Below are positions 24,918 to 25,007 of a stretch of 25,007 nt of DNA, piece by piece. Both the position numbers and the translations under genes were made by a program. Position 1 is the stretch's first letter, and the number at the start of each line of letters is the position of its first letter. Source of the DNA: Kiritimatiellia bacterium (GTDB taxonomy: Bacteria > Verrucomicrobiota > Kiritimatiellia > RFP12 > UBA1067); NCBI GenBank assembly GCA_016303225.1, contig JAEDMC010000016.1, positions 1 to 25,007 on the forward strand. The letters run 5' to 3'. The notes beneath the pieces were generated by a model. That model ran no database searches. It was not told the origin of the DNA and saw only the letters and a list, made by a program, of their open reading frames with translations.

Positions 24918-25007
24918 GGTATCTGTGCTGGATTATCCTTGACTGCGCAGACGACGGTCGGCATGCGAAAAATGGAAGAGTGGAAAGTCAAAGAGTCGGG
25001 TGGGGCC

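Noticed and set aside
24963..25007. Possible start of a next gene (MRKMEEWKVKESGGA, open to the window end)
   Set aside because: Only 15 codons are visible, with no clear Shine-Dalgarno or -10 box, so there is too little to support it.

Overview
The window looks like a chromosomal segment of a Gram-negative, moderately GC-rich bacterium from the PVC superphylum, most likely a host-associated Verrucomicrobiota/Kiritimatiellota-type genome. This placement is inference. It rests on very long secreted beta-domain proteins, a lamin-tail/CotH/LamG giant protein, and a Hanks-type Ser/Thr kinase next to an ECF sigma factor. No rRNA, tRNA, CRISPR array, transposase or phage gene was seen. All supported genes lie on the + strand.

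Layout. (A) 71-10207: a promoter, then a three-gene operon encoding a parvulin-type (PpiC) lipoprotein, a 1610-residue secreted protein with two thioredoxin folds, and a ~1407-residue secreted protein with PPC-like and Calx-beta domains. (B) 10222-13628: a second promoter, a single-span membrane protein with a helical HEAT-like domain, and an 815-residue secreted thioredoxin/InlB-repeat protein. (C) 13629-13970: a 342-base gap holding an A/T-rich UP-like tract, a good promoter, a strongly structured segment that may be a small RNA, and a terminator-like hairpin. (D) 13959-16616: a tightly overlapping operon of a 44-codon ORF, a transmembrane Ser/Thr kinase, an ECF sigma factor and a second single-span membrane protein. 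A decayed 5' fragment of folK follows directly. (E) 16835-24917: a promoter, a ~2640-codon CotH-type surface protein gene interrupted by one +1 frameshift near position 17540, and a perfect 13-bp hairpin just after its stop.

How the parts may work together. Blocks A and B look like envelope or secretion functions: a periplasmic or outer-membrane prolyl isomerase sits with thioredoxin-fold proteins that share a repeated C-terminal beta module. Block D is a candidate envelope-to-transcription signalling cassette (kinase plus ECF sigma, no visible anti-sigma). Its last gene encodes a protein resembling the first protein of block B, which suggests a link between the two loci. The first genes of blocks A, B and D all lack a Shine-Dalgarno sequence and begin within about 10 nt of a -10 box, so they may be translated from leaderless mRNAs.
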